From Escallonia rubra (taxonomy: Eukaryota; Streptophyta; Magnoliopsida; Escalloniales; Escalloniaceae), in NCBI GenBank assembly GCA_033065855.1, contig JAVXUO010001080.1, forward strand, positions 124,001 to 188,000: a DNA stretch of 64,000 bases. The letters run 5' to 3'. Shown here one piece after another: positions 1 through 11,479 of this stretch. Below the pieces are notes generated by a model. The model ran no database searches, was not told the origin of the DNA, and was given only the letters and a program-made list of their open reading frames with translations. The position numbers were made by a program, and so were the translations under genes. The first letter of the stretch is position 1; each line of letters starts with the position of its first letter.

Positions 1-1224
1 TGGACATCGTTAACAATCCTTGTTATGATAGTTTAGTTTCTTTGCTAGCTTATGTTGATAATGCTCATGATGACTCTGTTAAGTGGCATAATAGATTATG
101 CCACATTGGATAGGATATAATGACTAGGTTAGCTAGAGAAGGCCTTTTGGGCCCACTCGCTAAAGTCATTCTATCCACTTGTGAACATTGCCTAGCTGGA
201 AAACAACTAAAAAACCATTCAGAAAAGCAACTATGACAGACGTTCCATTGCAATTGATTCACATTGATATTTTTAACCCAATGAATGCGAGGGCAAGGCA
301 TGGTAATTAACTGTTCGTGGAATGCCGCAACAAATAGTGTTGCGGAGAGAGGGAATCAAACGTTGCTTGACATGGTTAAGTCGATGATGGCTCAAGCTAA
401 TTTGCCTATCTATTTTTGGCGAGATGCATTATTGACTGCAGCTTACATCCTTAACTGTGTACCTCAAAATTAGTACCCTCCACTCCTTATGAGTTATGGA
501 CTAGCAAAAAGCCTGATCTCAGTCTTTTAAGACCTTAAGGATCGGCATCTTATATACGCAATACTTCCCACAAACATGGGAAATTATGCCATAGAGGAAA
601 GAAGAGTATCTTCATAAGGTACCCTAATCACTCTAAAGGATATAAGTTCATTGACTAGTAGTCATATGGGGACATAACTGAAATTGAGTCACGTGACATG
701 GATTTCCTTGAGGAGGATTTCCCTAATAGGGGTGAGGTGAGCAAAGAGGTTGAGCTTTATTAATTGGGAGATCTTGATGGAGGCATCTCCGTTCGCTCAG
801 TTCAGACTGAAGAGCTAATTCCTCAACCACTTAGGGATAGTGAGAGTAACTTACACAGTTAATCACCTCCTATAGAAAGTTTACAGGATACTCAACCACG
901 CATAAGCAAACGTGGAAAGGTTCCCCGTCGTCATTTTGAGATTGAAGGTGGGGAATCTTACATGGTTGACGTGCATGGTAATGATGAACTAAGAACTTAT
1001 CATCAAACGCTCTCATCATTTGCTAGTAAAGAGTGGATGAATGCAATGATAGAAGAAGTGGAGTCTATGAAGACCAATCACGTCTAAGACTTGGTTGATT
1101 TTCTCCATGGCCGTAAGACTATTGGAAACAAATGGGTATAAAGGTCAAATAGAAGGCGAATGTTTCCATTGAAAGGTATAAGGCATGTCTTGTAGCAAAG
1201 GGGTATACCTAACAAGAGGATATA
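1..1224 (+). mobile_element. Ty1/copia pol remnant: integrase and start of RT
   Basis: This is the left, decayed part of a copia polyprotein; the element's 5' end lies outside the window. Frame 2 reads an integrase zinc-finger region around 55-225 (KWHNRLCHIG, then CEHCLAGK, the His-His-Cys-Cys pattern), interrupted by stops. At about 285 the reading jumps to the C-terminal part of the integrase core (SVAERGNQTLLDMVKSM at about 335-395). The central catalytic part is missing, which points to an internal deletion. Weak reading continues through the linker to the start of RT near 960-1220, including a WMNAM-type segment at about 1034. Multiple stops and frameshifts make it non-functional. RT resumes directly after the CACTA insertion at 2396, so both halves are one element. 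Confidence 0.85.
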
Positions 1225-2395
1225 CACTACAAGAAAAACAGCTTTTTTCGACGGACTTTTAGCGACGGATTCGAATCCGTCGCTAAAAGTAACTTTTACC
1301 GACGAATTTTCCGTCAGTAAAGGTCCGTTGTTAAAAAAACTTTTCCGAGGGATTTTTTGTCGGTAAAGATCTTTAGCGACGGATCTTTACCGACGGACTT
1401 TTACCGACGGAATATTCCGTCGCTAATTTTTATTTTTGATTTTCTCCCTTTTTTTCTTTTGCCAAAAAAAATTGAAAATGACTTTTACCGACGGACTTTT
1501 GCCAACGGCCAAAATCCGTCGGTAAAAGTCATTAAAATTAAAAAAAACCCTACCCTTTCGTTCTTTTCTCCCCGCCGCTCACACCATTCCCTTCTTCTCT
1601 CTCTCAATCTTTCTCTTTCTAACACCTCCCACACACCCAACCGCTGCCGCACCCCCACCCCGCCGCCTCTACCGCTCGCCGACACACAGGGGTGGAGCTA
1701 CGTATGAACGGGGGGCTAATGTACCCCCTCACCTACGACGGTCACTTACCTGCGACGGCCACTCACGTGCGACGGTCGACGGCGACAGCGACACGCGGAC
1801 ACACCCAACCCGCTGCCGCACCCCCACCCCGCCGCCTCTACCGCTCGCCGACACACAGGGGTGGAGCTACGTATGAACGGGGGGCTAATGTACCCCCTCA
1901 CCTGCGACGGTCACTCACCTGCGACGGCCACTCACCTGCGACGGTCGACGGCGACACGCGGACACGGCAGGGGCTCCTGCCTCCTTGAGTCGACTCTCTC
2001 TATTGAGCTCGGCTCAGATCTGGAACGAGTGGAGCCGTGGACGCGCCGATCTGGAAGTATAAATGATCGGTGAATGGCGACGGCGAGGCGAGGACTCCAC
2101 CGGCCAAGAACCCACTGCCGGCGAAATTCAGAAATTCAAAAATTCAGATTTTTTTTAAAAAATATAGAAAATACTTTTAGCGACGGAATTTTCCGTCGCT
2201 AAAAGTAAATAATTCCGTCGGTAAAAGTAATTTTTTTTCGACGGATGACATAATTCCGTCGCTAATCTTTTAGCAACGGGGTTATAGGCAACGGACTTTT
2301 AGCGACGGGGTGTCCGTCGCTAAAAGTCTTCGGCGACGGATTTAGGGTTTTAGCGACGGAAATATCCATCGCTAAAAGTCCTTTTTCTTGTAGTG
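1225..2395. mobile_element. Non-autonomous CACTA (En/Spm-type) DNA transposon
   Basis: The element begins CACTACAAGAAAAA and ends TTTTTCTTGTAGTG, the canonical CACTA terminal inverted repeats. It is flanked by a 3-bp target duplication ATA (1222-1224 and 2396-2398). Both ends carry many subterminal copies of a TTTTAGCGACGGA-like motif in direct and inverted orientation, as expected for transposase-binding subterminal repeats. At 1171 bp it has no transposase. The interior (about 1640-2115) is a GC-rich foreign segment, partly tandemly duplicated and also present at 54764-55200. It sits inside the copia RT region, so it is younger than that copia insertion. Confidence 0.93.
1638..1971. repeat. 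Tandem duplication of about 165 bp inside the CACTA element
   Basis: Two adjacent copies (about 1638-1806 and 1807-1971) share the series CCGCCGCCTCTACCGCTCGC, GGGGTGGAGCTACG, GGGGGGCTAATGTACCCCCT and a GCGACGGTC-rich tail. They differ by a few substitutions and short indels. The GGGGGCTAATGTACCCCC part is self-complementary. Confidence 0.85.
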
Positions 2396-3160
2396 ATAGA
2401 TTACGAGGAAACTTTCTCGCCTGTGGTAAGGTTTGCCTCGATTCCTCTCATTCTGGCCATTGTCGCACATTTGGATTTAGAGCTTTACCAAATAAGCATT
2501 AAGATAAATTTTCTCAACGGAGAGCTGAAGAAGGTACTCATATATAGATCAACCCGTTGGCTTTGTTGTAAAAGGTCAAGAGCATAAAATGTGTAAGCTC
2601 ATAAGATCTATCTATGGCTTAAAGCAAAATCCAGGCAGTGGTATATTAGATTTCATCGAGCCATCCTTGATGCTGGGTTTACGATAGCCTAAGAAAATCA
2701 TACGTGTATGTTAAACGCTTTGTTATCCTCCCGTTATATGTTGAAGATATTTCGTTAGCCGAAAATGATAGGGAGTTGATAGCTGCCTCTAAAAGGTGGT
2801 TGTCATTATATTACGAGATGAAAGACATGGGTGAAGCTGATTACGTGCTCGGAGTTAAGATCTTTAGGGATCGTTCTAAGAGGCTTTTTAGTTTGTCCCA
2901 ACAAAGCTACCTAAAGAAGGTACTTGAATGGTTACAGATGTACAAATCTAAACCCATGAATACCCATGTTGCTAAAGGTGACTTAAGCCTAAATGACTGC
3001 CCTAAGACTCCTAAAGAAAAGGAGAAGATGACGTATGTACCATATAGTAGTGCCATTGGTAGCCTTCTGTACATTATGATATGTACTCGACCTGATATTT
3101 CCTATCTTTTAGGCTAGTTAGACAATATCAATTGAATCCTAGTATAGCCCACTGGTAGGC
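2396..3160 (+). pseudogene. Ty1/copia reverse transcriptase remnant
   Basis: Reading resumes right after the CACTA target duplication with DYEETFSPVVRFASI, the standard copia RT start, then FLNGELKKV, then a frameshift into a CKLIRSIYGLKQ-like stretch near 2590-2630. A longer open stretch at 2704-3117 covers the RT palm: LPLYVEDISLAEND occupies the catalytic position (the usual YVDD is YVED here), followed by MKDMGEADYVLGVKI and IMICTRPDISYLLG. Frameshifts near 2580 and 2690 and a stop at 3115 break it. It was part of a replication polyprotein and is now inactive. Confidence 0.9.
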
Positions 3161-3690
3161 AGTCAAAAGGATGTTGCTCTACCTTAGTGGGACCTTGGAT
3201 TATGTGCTCTACAATCAAGGTTCGGATTTACACTTGAAAGGTTTCAGTGATGCTGATTGGGGCAGTGACCTTGATGAGCGTAAAATGACATCATGGTATG
3301 TGTTCTTGCTAGATAATGGCACCATATCTTGGAATAGCAAGAACAAACATGCGTAGCATTATCCACCATGTAAGTAGAGTTTGTAGCATGTCCAGCAACG
3401 AGTCAAGAGTCGATTTGGTTACGAAGGTTCATACAACACCTTGGAGTTGTCACAAGTGCATGACCGATGACAATTCATGGTGATAGTATGTAGCCCTTGA
3501 CTATACAAAAGACCCAAAATATCATGGTAGAACCAAACACATGATATCAAGTATAACTTCATTCGAGAGGCCATGGCGCAAAGGAAGTGGTACTAGAGCA
3601 CAATTTTACAATTCGGATGGTTGCATACCCCTTAACTAAACATATCCCTAGGGATTTGTTTGTTTCTCAGGTTAGAGCCTTTGGACCTTG
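3161..3690 (+). pseudogene. Ty1/copia RNase H remnant and pol C-terminus
   Basis: The open stretch at 3171-3356 reads MLLYLSGTLDYVLYNQGSDL then GFSDADWGSDLDERKMTS and ISWNSKNKHA, the canonical copia RNase H start (SDADW). After a stop at 3354 the downstream part is recognisable in shifted frames: a YPLTKHIPRDLF segment near 3617-3665 matches the conserved DPLTKPI end of copia pol. Stops and frameshifts indicate an old copy. Confidence 0.88.
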
Positions 3691-4334
3691 TAGAATTCAA
3701 CTCTTTGTCTACTATGAATATATATCTTTTTGTTTTATGCAATTGTTACGTGTTTCGTTTCATTGTGGTGTAAAGCTAGGTTTAATTACCACGTGTTTAG
3801 AATATGCAAAAGGTATGTCAACATGCTGATTGGCGTACTCACACAAGCAATCACCTTTTAGCGCTCTTTTTGAACAGCGAGTAAAAGATGAGATTTTTTT
3901 CGTCGCCTTGGCTAAAGCCAAGATGAGGTCTTATGAGTGGACCGTATATGGATGCCCTATCATCCATATTAGCTTGTAGAGAAGCCAGATGTGAGACCTA
4001 GATTTGGCGCTTGGCCAACGAGCTTATCTGGGGCACAAGTTAGGCAATTGAGGAGTGGCTATACAAAGATCTGTACGACAGATTAAGATATAAATAACAT
4101 ATGCTCATTAAGGGTGAGTATATCTATCGTAGCATGTGTTTCATACCACATGTGCCGAGCGACCATCTGTGACTGAATGGGGTCCTCACCATGTGAGTCT
4201 TACTGGACATACGAACTGTAACATTATCTATGCCCTATGTGACATTTGACTGCATCATGACGTGAAGGACTGATGTTAGCTATACTTTGACATGCCACAT
4301 ATGACCAATGAATGATTCAGTACTAAAGGGGCAT
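3691..4334 (+). other. Copia 3' untranslated stretch, no gene seen
   Basis: No coding signal is seen between the end of copia pol and a purine-rich AAAGGGGC tract at 4325-4332 that could be the polypurine tract. An 80-codon open frame reaches 3829 but only continues the decayed RNase H end. Confidence 0.5.
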
Positions 4335-4597
4335 TGTTAGTTGGCAGCTGAGCTGATCCAACACTGAATGTTACGAGGGCAAATGGAAGAATATTTTGGA
4401 TCACATTCATGTAATATGACTCATTGTTGACCGGTTATGTTCGTTCTTCAACGATGAACATAATCATGAGAATATTGTACGATGCCATGGAGGTTAGATT
4501 TGGCTCTATGAGGGATTAAAGCATATTTAACTTGATGTGATCAAATGAGTCTGGGACATTACAAGTCATTCCAATTTTTGGGTTGGTGTCTGCATGC
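4335..4597 (+). mobile_element. Putative start of the copia 3' LTR
   Basis: Immediately after the AAAGGGGC tract the sequence reads TGTTAGTTGGCAG, a plausible LTR start (TG). The 5' LTR is outside the window, so neither its right end nor a target duplication can be fixed. A TATA-like CTATATAAAAC occurs at about 4795, inside the tandem repeat that follows. Confidence 0.4.
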
Positions 4598-5429
4598 TGA
4601 CCTTATCAAGATTCTAGTATAGAGCTCCCAAGTTACAGGTATGCTCAGCGGTCACACCGTCCATTAGTATGTATGAGTATTCCCAATAGTGCAAGCTGAC
4701 AGACAGCATTTATGTATAGTAACGACTACGCTTCGGCAATCTGATTCTATTGGCTTTGTTTTACAATACGCCAATGAAAGGTAAGTTGTTGCCATCTATA
4801 TAAAACATGTAGAAATGAAGTACGTAAGTACAAAAATTCTGTGAGCTTAAAAGAAAATAGTCTTTGAGAATAAGGAGATAATCAATAGATCTAAAAATTA
4901 GAAAGAGAACCAAAAAAAGGTAGAAAGTGCTTTCTCATTATTCGGAAGAAGGAATAAGAAAATGAGATAGGAATTATATGGCGGAGAGACAATTGATAAG
5001 TTCGAAATGACCTTATCAGGATTCTAGTATAGAGCTCCCAAGTTACAGATATGCTCAGTGGTCACACCGTCCATTAGTATGTATGAGTATTCCCAATAGT
5101 GCAAGCTGGCAGAGAGCATTTATGTATAGTAATGGCTACGCTTCGGCAATCTAATTCTATTGGCTTTGTTTTACAATACGCCAATGAAAGGTAAGTTGTT
5201 GTCATCTATATAAAACATAACATGTAGAAAAGAAGTACGTAAGTACAAAAATTCTGCGAGCTTAAAAGAAAATAGTCTTTGAGAATAAGGAGATAATCAA
5301 TAGATCTAAAAATTAGAAAGAGAACCAAAAAAAGGTAGAAAGTGCTTTCTAATTATTCGGAAGAAGGATATAGAATAAGAAAATGAGATAGGAATTATAT
5401 GGCGGAGAGACAATTCATAAGTACGAAAT
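4598..5429. repeat. Two tandem copies of a 0.41-kb unit
   Basis: Copy 1 (4598-5007) and copy 2 (5008-5429) start with TGACCTTATCARGATTCTAG and end with a TTCGAAATG/TACGAAATG motif. They are about 95% identical, differing mainly by short insertions in copy 2 (a CATAA near 5215 and an ATATAG near 5370). Each contains a TATA-like CTATATAAAACAT, so if this is LTR sequence the promoter region has been duplicated. Confidence 0.9.
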
Positions 5430-6688
5430 GAGGTTATAATGTTATATATGCTTTAGTGGAGTGATAACAAAAACAAAAAAAAAGACTAGCGACACATAAC
5501 TAGTTGGCAAAGATATTTTTGGGCGATCGAACGAGGGATGTCAAATAACTGATTAGACCAAACAAGAAAACCTAGAAACTTGAGAACATAGCTTATTGCA
5601 CCTAGATAACCAAAAACAACACAAGAGAGAAAGAAAAACATACGTGTGGCCATGCCGTCCGCCTAGATGCAAAAGCACATAGAGAGGACTCTCAAGACAG
5701 GATCTTCCTACTCTCTATATCATATAGAAGTATAGAATAAAATTTCATTCACTTAATATGGGTTGAGTACAAGCATCTATATATAAATAGAGAGGATAAT
5801 TCAAATCTATTGATATCTTAATTCTTTTGTTAATGGAGGATGAGGGAAACTAGACTTTGGTTGTACGTTTTTTTACCTCATGAATTGATCTTGCTTACAA
5901 AAAAAAAATAAAAAAATAATATTATTTCAAAAGATAACTAATCACTTTTTATCTAAAATTTAAACTTAGAATTTCTAGATTGATCTGGCATCATCTAACA
6001 TTTACACAAGAAGGTCTCAAAAATTAAACATGGCCCAAATGCTGAGAGCAATACAACAGTTGGGCCACTTTTTTGGATACCACTTTTTTTTTTTTTTGGT
6101 ACAAAGGAAAAAAATGATACCACTTTCAAGCGTTGGTTTGTAACTCAATAAAAAGGAGCTCTTCTTCCAAACACCCCGTTGGCCTCCTGCAGTGACTTGG
6201 TTTAGGTCCCAATGAGCTATGTGACTACATGCCTATCAAAATGTTAATCGCCAGAGGATATAAATCTCAAAAAGACAAACAGATAGGTCAGAACGAGTAT
6301 TGCCAAAGTCATTCACAGTGTGTTCATTATTTAAGATGGGTTTAGGATACCCAGTTCAACTCACCGAAAAGTGTCACCAAGATATGCTCCTCTTGTTGCA
6401 GCAATTGTCCAGTCATACAACCTTGCAACTATCTGACCACTGAAGGCTTATTGTTTGCAATCTTAATAGCAGTAGTCTCCTATCTTTTACTTCTTGCATC
6501 GACTTCAAACACCATTCTGCAAAGCGTTAATGATGAGTTTACTGATGTCATTGTCTGCAATGATCAACCTCATGTGAATCTTACATACACTTCCTTGTGG
6601 TTTATCAGGTCTACAGATTATATGGTCGATCAGATTCTAATCAGAACCAGCTCCAGCGCAAAGTAAACCACGAACGCCAGATAAGTCA
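5430..6688. other. AT-rich intergenic stretch upstream of cytochrome b5
   Basis: No gene is recognised. Poly-A/T tracts occur near 5900 and 6085. The last few hundred bases are presumably the promoter and 5' leader of the cytochrome b5 gene, but no motif fixes the transcription start. A short open frame at 6451-6666 is not in frame with the cytochrome b5 start and resembles nothing I know. Confidence 0.5.
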
Positions 6689-9032
6689 ATGGGCTCTGAT
6701 AACAAAGTCTTGACTGTTGCCGAAATCTCCATCCACAACAACTCCAAAGACTGTTGGGTGATTATTAATGCAAAGGTATTCCCTTTTAATCAGTTCGATT
6801 TTTTTTCTTTTTTTTTTAATGCCTGGCTTTCTTGATTCAATCCTCTGAGTCTGGCTGACGTTATTTGTTTACGAAGATTTTACTGAGTTGGGTTGTTTAT
6901 GCTTTCTCTTTGCCTTCAATATTGCAGCTTTAAATCATAAATAGACTTGGTTGCTATGAAGATGTTCTTCCTGTAGTCTCTTAGTCTCCAGTCTCCCCTT
7001 CCTGTCAGAGAACGCAGACAGGGACACGGGCGTGCATGCGTGCGCAGATATGTCGAATATAGAGATAGAGCCCCTAATTTTGCATTCGATCAAATTGTTG
7101 GCGGAGTTTTTGTTGATGAATATGTTTAAACCAGTTAGTTGGTATAGAATCAATCATAGTTATCAGAACGGACCAGACGCTGCACATGCCTAGTAGACTT
7201 TTGGTTCAACCAAAATTTAAAAGAACAAATGCAAATATAGTAGTGGAATTGAATGAGTACACAAGAAATCGTGTACTCGTTGTACTGGTCGAGATCTGAC
7301 CATCTTTCTGGTGCTGATAATACTGGTCGAGACCTGAGTTTCGTTTCTCAATTATAGGAGTAGTAATTCTCATGATAGCCAGCTTCAAACACCTTGGTCC
7401 AGATCTTTGACGACAGTTTAGCAGTTCACTGCGGTGCATGGTGGGCCGGTCTTAGGACATCCAATCAGAAAATTCGGGTCCTCATTGAACCAGTTAGACT
7501 AGCCGGTCCTTCTAGTCCTGGTAACACTGGTAGAGATCTTTAAAGTTCCACTGCCACGAATATGAAAAGACGGTTAATATAGGATGAAGAAGAGGAAGCG
7601 AATACTTTAGGGATGATCTGCAATGGGGTCCTTGTATAACGTTTTTGGATACCCTTTCGTCTCGCAATTACTAGGACCGAAAGGAACCTTAATGGTAGCT
7701 CGTTATGAAACAAATACTACTCCGGGTAGTTATTCGTTACCAGTTAGGTAGTCTCATATGTTCCATGACCTGGAAGCATGATTGCGAATAGAAGGACATT
7801 TCAAGCTTTAGTGGCAAATGATTAATGCCAAAGCTGTTGAGAGATTCCTTAATATAATTTGGAGTTCTTCTCTTATCCTCATCGTTACCTTTTGTTCTGA
7901 GGTTACCTTTTAAATATTGCCCGGTATGCTGAAAGTCCTTTTCTGTTTCAGCCAAAAGGAAAAATTATCCATTTTAAAATTTATAATTTCTTCTATATGA
8001 TGTACTCCTTCTTGGCAGTTTCTGTCTTGACACTATGTTTTGATGTTTTTCTTAATTAATACGGACTAAAATATATGTAATTATGCAGTGTTAGTCTATC
8101 AATGGTGTATATGACAAGAGGTCACTGTCCCGGGGTTCATGACCTGATAAGGAAAGGCTGATTAAATAGGATTCCGCAAATCTCTCACAATAATTCTATT
8201 TGTCTTTGTTATGTCAATACATTTGAGTTTGCAAGAGTATGCATGGTAGGGAAAGTAAGGCTACGGTAATTGGTATCTGCTATGGCGCTATGCTTTCTGG
8301 GCTTGATTGCATCTCACTACCTTCTTTCTCAAGTTTTTTTTTCTCCCTCTGAATGAGATGGGAACTGCTGTTTGGTTCTGCCTTTTTTTTCCCCTCTGAA
8401 TGAGATGGGAACTGCTGTTTGGTTCTCCCTTTGGTTAAAATGGCCATTTAGTGTCCGTATGCAGCACTACCTTCGTATTGGCAAGTAACTTGACTTTTCG
8501 GTTTCAACAGGTAATTTTACCATCTTTCTTCAACTTTGATCACTTTTATGTTTTACTTGAACCGAAAATTTCGAGATTTAAAGGAGCCGCAAAAAATTCT
8601 CAATAAGACAAGGCTTTCTTCGTCCGGGCTTTACTACTACTTCCCTGCTACCAGACAGACGATGATATTTATAGAATCCCCCAGGTCGTGTTTATATTTG
8701 AAAAGGGCTTCAGATACGCCATGTTCTCAATGAATAGTAAACAATGAATTCCGAACGAAACAATGGGGTCTGACAATAAAGTGATGACTTGCACTGAAGT
8801 CTCTGCACAATTTTGTCGAAAAATGTCATGTTATTGTTTATTTAAAAGGTAATTTAACAAATCAACATGTGTGATTATCAGAAATTTTTAGCATATGCAA
8901 GGTACCTTAGATCTTAGTTGCACAAAGCAGGGGCGGGAACGGGGGCGGGAGAGCGTAAGCACCCGGAAGAATCTAAGGTTGGGAGTGCCTTGAATAAATA
9001 AATGCTTAAAGAGTATTACCATTGTTTAGTAT

Positions 9033-9083
<51 letters not shown>

Positions 9084-10436
9084 ACTGATTGACAAGCTCT
9101 ATTCTTTCGAGGAAGGTAGCTAGAACTTGAAGGAAGAGAGAAACATGGAATTGAGTTGAATGAGACTTGATTTTCAGGTACTCTCTCTCCATGCATCTCT
9201 GTCCAGATAACGGGATCGAGTTCCCATATTAGCTTGGGACGAGATCTTATGGAGCTCCTAACTTGGGATCGCAAAAGCGAGTTTCCGAGAGAGAAACGTC
9301 ACCATATTAGGAGTTTCCTGATACTAAGCCTTAGATACAGTCTTATTTGTCGTGTGATCACTCCATTGAGTAACGAATTTGAAGTAAGTTTGAGCTTTTG
9401 TAGCAAAGAGGTTTAGGTCAACACTGTTCAATCCGAGTAACTTTGGTTTAAAAAAGGGAAGAAGCAAATCTTTTGCAGTGTTTGGCTTTTACTTTCTAAT
9501 TGTGAGTTATGACCTGAAAAGATGCATCAGATTCCTCCTGTATATTAAGATATTTGAGTTGATAAAGTAGTCTAGCCTCTGGCTTCCTTAACGTTTACGT
9601 AGTAGGTTTGGTTGCATGTCACTGCCTGCATTCTTAAGCTTACTCTTACATTGGTGGTGGGGTTATTTAAACAAGGGCTGTTTTGGGCGATTAGACCCCA
9701 TTTAGAATTCAGGTAGAATACCTACAAAGTAGGATAAATACAGAGATACATATCCTCCTTGAGTGCTAAAACTAGTATTTTGCCAGAAGTTAAGAAAATG
9801 AAGGCTTTTGAGCTTCCTTATATCAGATTTTTCTAGTGTTGCGTTCGAACTTAAAAGCATTTCAATTCGTCATTGCAGGCATATGACGTTACAAACTTCT
9901 TGGCAGATCATCCGGGCGGTGATGAGGTTTTATTGGCAGCAGCAGGTACCACAAAAACTGACCTAAGACACTGCAATCTGCAGAATAATGATATATAGTT
10001 CTGGCCTCTGCCTTATGCCCCCTTTGGAGAGACTCCGCGCCTTTTCAAATCTTGACCACCATGGAGCAACCTTGCCGTTGCACAAGTCTAACCCGTACAA
10101 TAGTTTATCTAGAAATAAGTCAAAGTTTCATGTTGGTTAATTTGGAGTCTTTGATCAACTGGTGTACTTCTTGCAGGCAAGGATGCAAGTGAAGAATTCG
10201 AGGATGCCGGTCATGGTAGTGCTGCAAGATTAATGTTGGATGAGTTTTACGCTGGAGAGATGGATCCATCGATCACCGTGACCAGAAGCAAGTACGTTCC
10301 TCCAAAGCAGCTTCGCGAGAATGAGGAGAAGTCGTCCGGCTTGCTTGCCAAGCTCCTTCCAATCCTAGTACCCCTTGCAATCCTTGGTCTTGGTGGCGCT
10401 GGCCTCCATTTGTCTTCCTTACTACCTTCAACTTAA
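6689..10436 (+). CDS. CYB5: Cytochrome b5, tail-anchored (three exons)
   Basis: Cytochrome b5 is a haem electron carrier on the cytosolic face of the endoplasmic reticulum that feeds electrons to fatty-acid desaturases, hydroxylases and P450s. Exons are 6689-6775, 9879-9945 and 10177-10436, all with GT/AG junctions, giving 137 residues, the usual plant length. Residues 1-80 form the haem domain: KVLTVAEIS, CWVIINAK, then HPGGDEVL with axial His40 and GHGSAARLMLDEF with axial His64. A hydrophilic linker (KYVPPKQLRENEEKSS) leads to a hydrophobic C-terminal anchor at about 107-130 (LLAKLLPILVPLAILGLGG) with a short polar tail. The start is the first ATG giving the family N-terminus (MGSDNKV). 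All junctions keep frame and no lesion is seen, so it looks functional. Intron 1 is long (3.1 kb) and holds a broken duplicate of exon 1. Which isoform it is cannot be told from sequence alone. Confidence 0.95.
8343..8432. repeat. Tandem duplication in cytochrome b5 intron 1
   Basis: The block CTCTGAATGAGATGGGAACT followed by GCTGTTTGGTTCT occurs twice about 49 bp apart, each preceded by a T-rich run. Confidence 0.9.
8763..8848 (+). pseudogene. Decayed duplicate of cytochrome b5 exon 1 inside intron 1
   Basis: From the ATG at 8763 this 86-bp stretch reads MGSDNKVMTCTEVS, against MGSDNKVLTVAEIS in the real exon 1. It ends in AAAAG followed by GTAA, a splice-donor-like site at the place corresponding to the true donor. 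The true exon is 87 bp, so the copy has lost one net base and would put exon 2 out of frame. The second half has diverged beyond recognition except for a Cys codon and the end. Flanking upstream sequence (AGTAAAC, CGAACG) is also similar. It is best read as the remnant of a local duplication of the first exon. Confidence 0.75.
9040..9078. repeat. (GA)n microsatellite in cytochrome b5 intron 1
   Basis: About 19 perfect GA units lie within the long first intron, some 800 bp before exon 2. Confidence 0.97.
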
Positions 10437-11479
10437 CTGTGTACTCAGTTGAGGAGCAATCCGTTTCATCAGTGGAAGATCGTGTTTCCTCGTCACAGCA
10501 AAGTATGTACAAAATAAAGAAGACCGCAAGAAAGTGTTATTATTCAACAAGTAGCCGTTAAGGACATTCACGTTTGAGCTAAAGGAACATCGACTATTTC
10601 CTCTTCCCTTTTGCTTATCACTCTGCAAACATGTGGGAGTTTAGAAGCGCCCAAAATGCAAAAAAATAAGAGGGGGTGGGGTGGGGTGGTTGTGTGTTCA
10701 AACTTCTTAGACTTGAATGAAAAAAATATATATAAATTAAAATAAATCAAATAGGAGTGATCGTTTACTTTGTTTCAATGCTTGTTTTAATCCTCTCTCA
10801 TGGCAATCTCCAGAGCCGAACTTAACGATTATCCAACTAATATCACCCGCCTTACGTATGGTCTCCTTTGATTTCTTACTACATGGAGACATCAAAAGGC
10901 TTATAAAGAATCGTGATGGCTTCCAAATGTTACACGAGGATAAATGTATCTTGACGTCGCTTCCGGGGCGGATTTCTCCCTTGGCATTCGTCATTTCCAC
11001 CTTTTAAGCTTTCAGATTATAATACATGATTATTCAAAGATAGCTAGCATGGCGCACCATTTACGGTTCACGCTTTATTCTTTTCATGGATAATATGGTT
11101 GACGTTACATCTAGATCGGAGTAATTCCACTGTAAGTCAAACGTTGATTTATCATTTGATATATGGGGTCTGGCGGAGGCGGATTTGCATGACTTATCCT
11201 CTCGCCAAAGCATTAGCAAAAGATTGGAAACTGATTCATGAGGTATCCATACTTACGGAACAGAAGCCTTCATCAGGTACTTTTGTGTCATATAATCTTT
11301 ACATACCATAAGTTGTCAATTCAATATTGGTCAAACGTGCTTTTCTGGCTAAAACCGACTGCAAGCATTCAACAACAGAAATATACAGCATTTGAACATT
11401 TCAAGAGCGATACAGATAAAATTGTCAACTCCAGGAATGTAATTACTTATCTGCGAATTAGGATTTCAAAAGAACCATA
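10437..11479. other. 3' flank of cytochrome b5 and intergenic DNA
   Basis: The first about 300 bp probably include the 3' untranslated region, with AATAAA-like motifs (AAAATAAAGAAG at about 10510; AAAATAAATC at about 10738) but no certain polyadenylation site. A G-rich GGGGTGGGGTGGGGTGG run lies at 10673-10691. Beyond that no gene or repeat is recognised. Confidence 0.5.

Noticed and set aside
1357-1707. 116-residue open frame in the CACTA element
   Set aside because: It reads through subterminal transposase-site repeats (TTTTAGCGACGGA type); non-coding.
6451-6666. Hydrophobic open frame just upstream of cytochrome b5
   Set aside because: It starts at TTG, is out of frame with the gene and matches no known upstream peptide.
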